This document shows, piece after piece, positions 5,326 to 6,820 of a stretch of 6,820 nt of DNA. The translations under genes were made by a program, and so were the position numbers. Within the stretch, counting starts at the first letter, position 1; each line of letters starts with the position of its first letter. The notes beneath the pieces were generated by a model. That model was given only the letters and a program-made list of their open reading frames with translations. It was not told where the DNA came from and did not search any database. This stretch comes from GCA-2686265 sp036010965 (lineage in GTDB: Bacteria; Planctomycetota; UBA1135; GCA-002686595), in contig DASCMO010000082.1 of the NCBI GenBank assembly GCA_036010965.1, positions 1 through 6,820 on the forward strand, given 5' to 3'.

Positions 5326-6798
5326 TTACACCCGGCCCAGAAGATACCGGATGAGCAGTCGCGTGCCAACTCCCGAACCGCCCTTGCCCCCGACATAGTC
5401 GCGCTGGCCCTGCCCCCAGGCGGTCCCGGCGATGTCCAGGTGACACCACTCGGTATCTCCCACGAAGGAGGCCAGGAAGGCCGCTCCGGCGATCGAGCCG
5501 CCGCCCATGTTCGGGGTGCAGATGTTCCGCAGGTCCGCCGGGCCGCCCCGCAGGTTCTTCTTGTGGCCGTCGAGCAAGGGCAGGGGCCAGACGCGCTCGC
5601 CGCTGGCCTCGCCGGCCGCCAGCAGATCGTCACGCAGGCGGTCGGTGCTCGCGAACATCCCCGTGACCTCGTGGCCGAGCCCCACGACCACCGCACCGGT
5701 CAGGGTCGCCAGGTCAATGATCGTGTCCGGCTTGACCTTCTTGACCGTGTAGGCGAGGGCGTCTCCCAGGATCAGGCGCCCCTCGGCATCGGTGTTGATG
5801 ACCTCGACCGTCGTGCCGTTCATGGCCCGGTGCACATCGCCCGGCTTGGTGGCCAGGCCGTCGGGCATGTTTTCCGAGGCGGGGACGATCCCGTGCACCT
5901 CAAACGGCACGTCGATCCCCGCCGCGAGAGCTTGGAAGGCCCCCAGGACGGCCGCGCCGCCGGACATGTCGTAGCGCATGTCCTCCATGCGCGCCGAGGG
6001 CTTGAGGCTGATGCCGCCCGCGTCGAAGGTCAGGCCCTTGCCCACCAAGGCCACCCGGCCCTTCGACCTGGACTTGGGGCGGTAGGTGAGGTGGATCAGG
6101 CGCGCCGGCTCGCGCGAGCCCGCCGAGACGCCCAGCAGGAGACCCATGCCGAGCTTCTTCATCGCCGCCTCGTCCAGGGCGCGGCAGGTGACGCGTGGAC
6201 TCGAGTTCGCGATCTTGCGCGCCTTGGCCGCCAGGACCGTGGGCGTGGCCTGGTTGCCGGCCTGGTTCTGCAGGTCGCGCGCGAAGCAGCTGGCTGTCCC
6301 CAGGATGGCGCCCTCCTTCGCGCCGCGCGCGAAGGCGGCTCCCTCGGCCACGGTCCGCACGCGCGCGAGCTTGCGCCGCCTGGGACGACTCTTGCCGAGC
6401 TGGTAGTCGTAAGCGCCCATCACCGCGCCCTCTGCGACGGCGCAACCGTTCTCGCGCTCGCCGCCCCCCAGCTTCGCCACGGACGCCCCCACGAGGATCG
6501 TCGCGGACGCAGCCCCGGCGCTCTCAGCCTGGCGCACGGCGATGGCCGCCGCGCGGCGCAGGCGCTCGGTGTCCACGCTCTTCTTCGGTCCCAGGCCGAT
6601 CAGGGCCACGCGCCGGGCGGGCCCGGCGCTGCTGTCTGCCAGCCGCACCTGGCGGAACTCGCCCTTGAAGTCCTCGTGAGCCGTGGTCGGGATCCGCACG
6701 CCGTCAGGCAGGGTCGGGCGCGCGCCCTCGGGGCAGAGCACGGCCAGCAGGTCGGTGGTGGCGAGGGACTTACCGGAGCGGGCGTGAGTGAGCTTCAT
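5326..6798 (-). CDS. pepA: Leucyl aminopeptidase, peptidase family M17
   Basis: The 490-residue cytoplasmic two-metal aminopeptidase removes N-terminal residues, classically leucine, from peptides, and usually works as a hexamer. The first ~160 residues form the variable N-terminal domain. The catalytic domain starts near FARDLQNQAGN (172-182). The metal-binding segment GKGLTFDAGGISLKP (253-267) carries K254, D259 and K266; YDMSGGAAVLG (276-286) carries D277; the M17 signature NTDAEGRL (335-342) carries D337, E339 and R341. All residues expected for both metals and catalysis are therefore present. HLDIAGTAW (453-461) and the glycine-rich GGKGGSGVGTRLL (470-482) near the C-terminus are also typical. 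The ATG at 6798 gives the normal family length, but no clear Shine-Dalgarno precedes it in the 22 visible bases. Stop is TAA. Some PepA proteins also bind DNA; nothing here tests that. Confidence 0.95.
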   Translation of the reverse strand: MKLTHARSGKSLATTDLLAVLCPEGARPTLPDGVRIPTTAHEDFKGEFRQVRLADSSAGPARRVALIGLGPKKSVDTERLRRAAAIAVRQAESAGAASATILVGASVAKLGGGERENGCAVAEGAVMGAYDYQLGKSRPRRRKLARVRTVAEGAAFARGAKEGAILGTASCFARDLQNQAGNQATPTVLAAKARKIANSSPRVTCRALDEAAMKKLGMGLLLGVSAGSREPARLIHLTYRPKSRSKGRVALVGKGLTFDAGGISLKPSARMEDMRYDMSGGAAVLGAFQALAAGIDVPFEVHGIVPASENMPDGLATKPGDVHRAMNGTTVEVINTDAEGRLILGDALAYTVKKVKPDTIIDLATLTGAVVVGLGHEVTGMFASTDRLRDDLLAAGEASGERVWPLPLLDGHKKNLRGGPADLRNICTPNMGGGSIAGAAFLASFVGDTEWCHLDIAGTAWGQGQRDYVGGKGGSGVGTRLLIRYLLGRV

Positions 6799-6820
6799 GG
6801 GGGATTCGGGGCCTGGGGGG

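Overview
The window is a high-GC, gene-dense stretch of bacterial chromosome with six protein genes and one tRNA gene. Content fits a Gram-negative environmental heterotroph. A tandem 3-keto-disaccharide hydrolase (DUF1080) protein, a large secreted beta-sandwich/PKD protein and three probable non-ATG starts would suit Planctomycetota or a related sugar-degrading phylum. That assignment is inference from gene families; no rRNA or other phylogenetic marker is present.

Layout. (1) Positions 1-864, plus strand: the 3' part of a DUF1080 protein, holding the end of one domain and a complete second one. (2) Positions 873-2346, minus strand: a probable two-gene unit, a small HIT-family protein (GTG start at 2346) followed after 16 bp by an aminoglycoside-phosphotransferase-fold kinase resembling N-acetylhexosamine 1-kinase. 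This unit converges on the DUF1080 gene, and a perfect 16-bp palindrome contains both stop codons. (3) Positions 2457-2544, plus strand: tRNA-Leu(UAA) with encoded CCA, divergent from the HIT gene. The short AT-rich stretch between them has a -10-like hexamer on each strand. (4) Positions 2762-4039, plus strand: a secreted protein with a duplicated beta-sandwich-like module on either side of a PKD-like module. It has a TTG start behind a strong Shine-Dalgarno, a perfect hairpin in the leader and a clear intrinsic terminator. (5) Positions 4136-6798, minus strand: a leucyl aminopeptidase gene (pepA) followed after 44 bp by a citrate synthase gene (gltA). The upstream region of pepA lies outside the window.

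How they work together. The DUF1080 protein and the NahK-like kinase could both serve carbohydrate use, one cleaving oxidised glycosides and the other phosphorylating a sugar. They are convergent, so they are not co-transcribed. PepA and GltA are housekeeping enzymes of peptide turnover and the TCA cycle. The secreted protein is the least understood gene. I see no defence system, CRISPR array, insertion sequence, prophage or integration scar. The window looks like an ordinary chromosomal region with a few small points of interest.

No gap between genes exceeds 300 bases. The longest, 2545-2761, holds only the leader of the secreted-protein gene with its hairpin and ribosome binding site.
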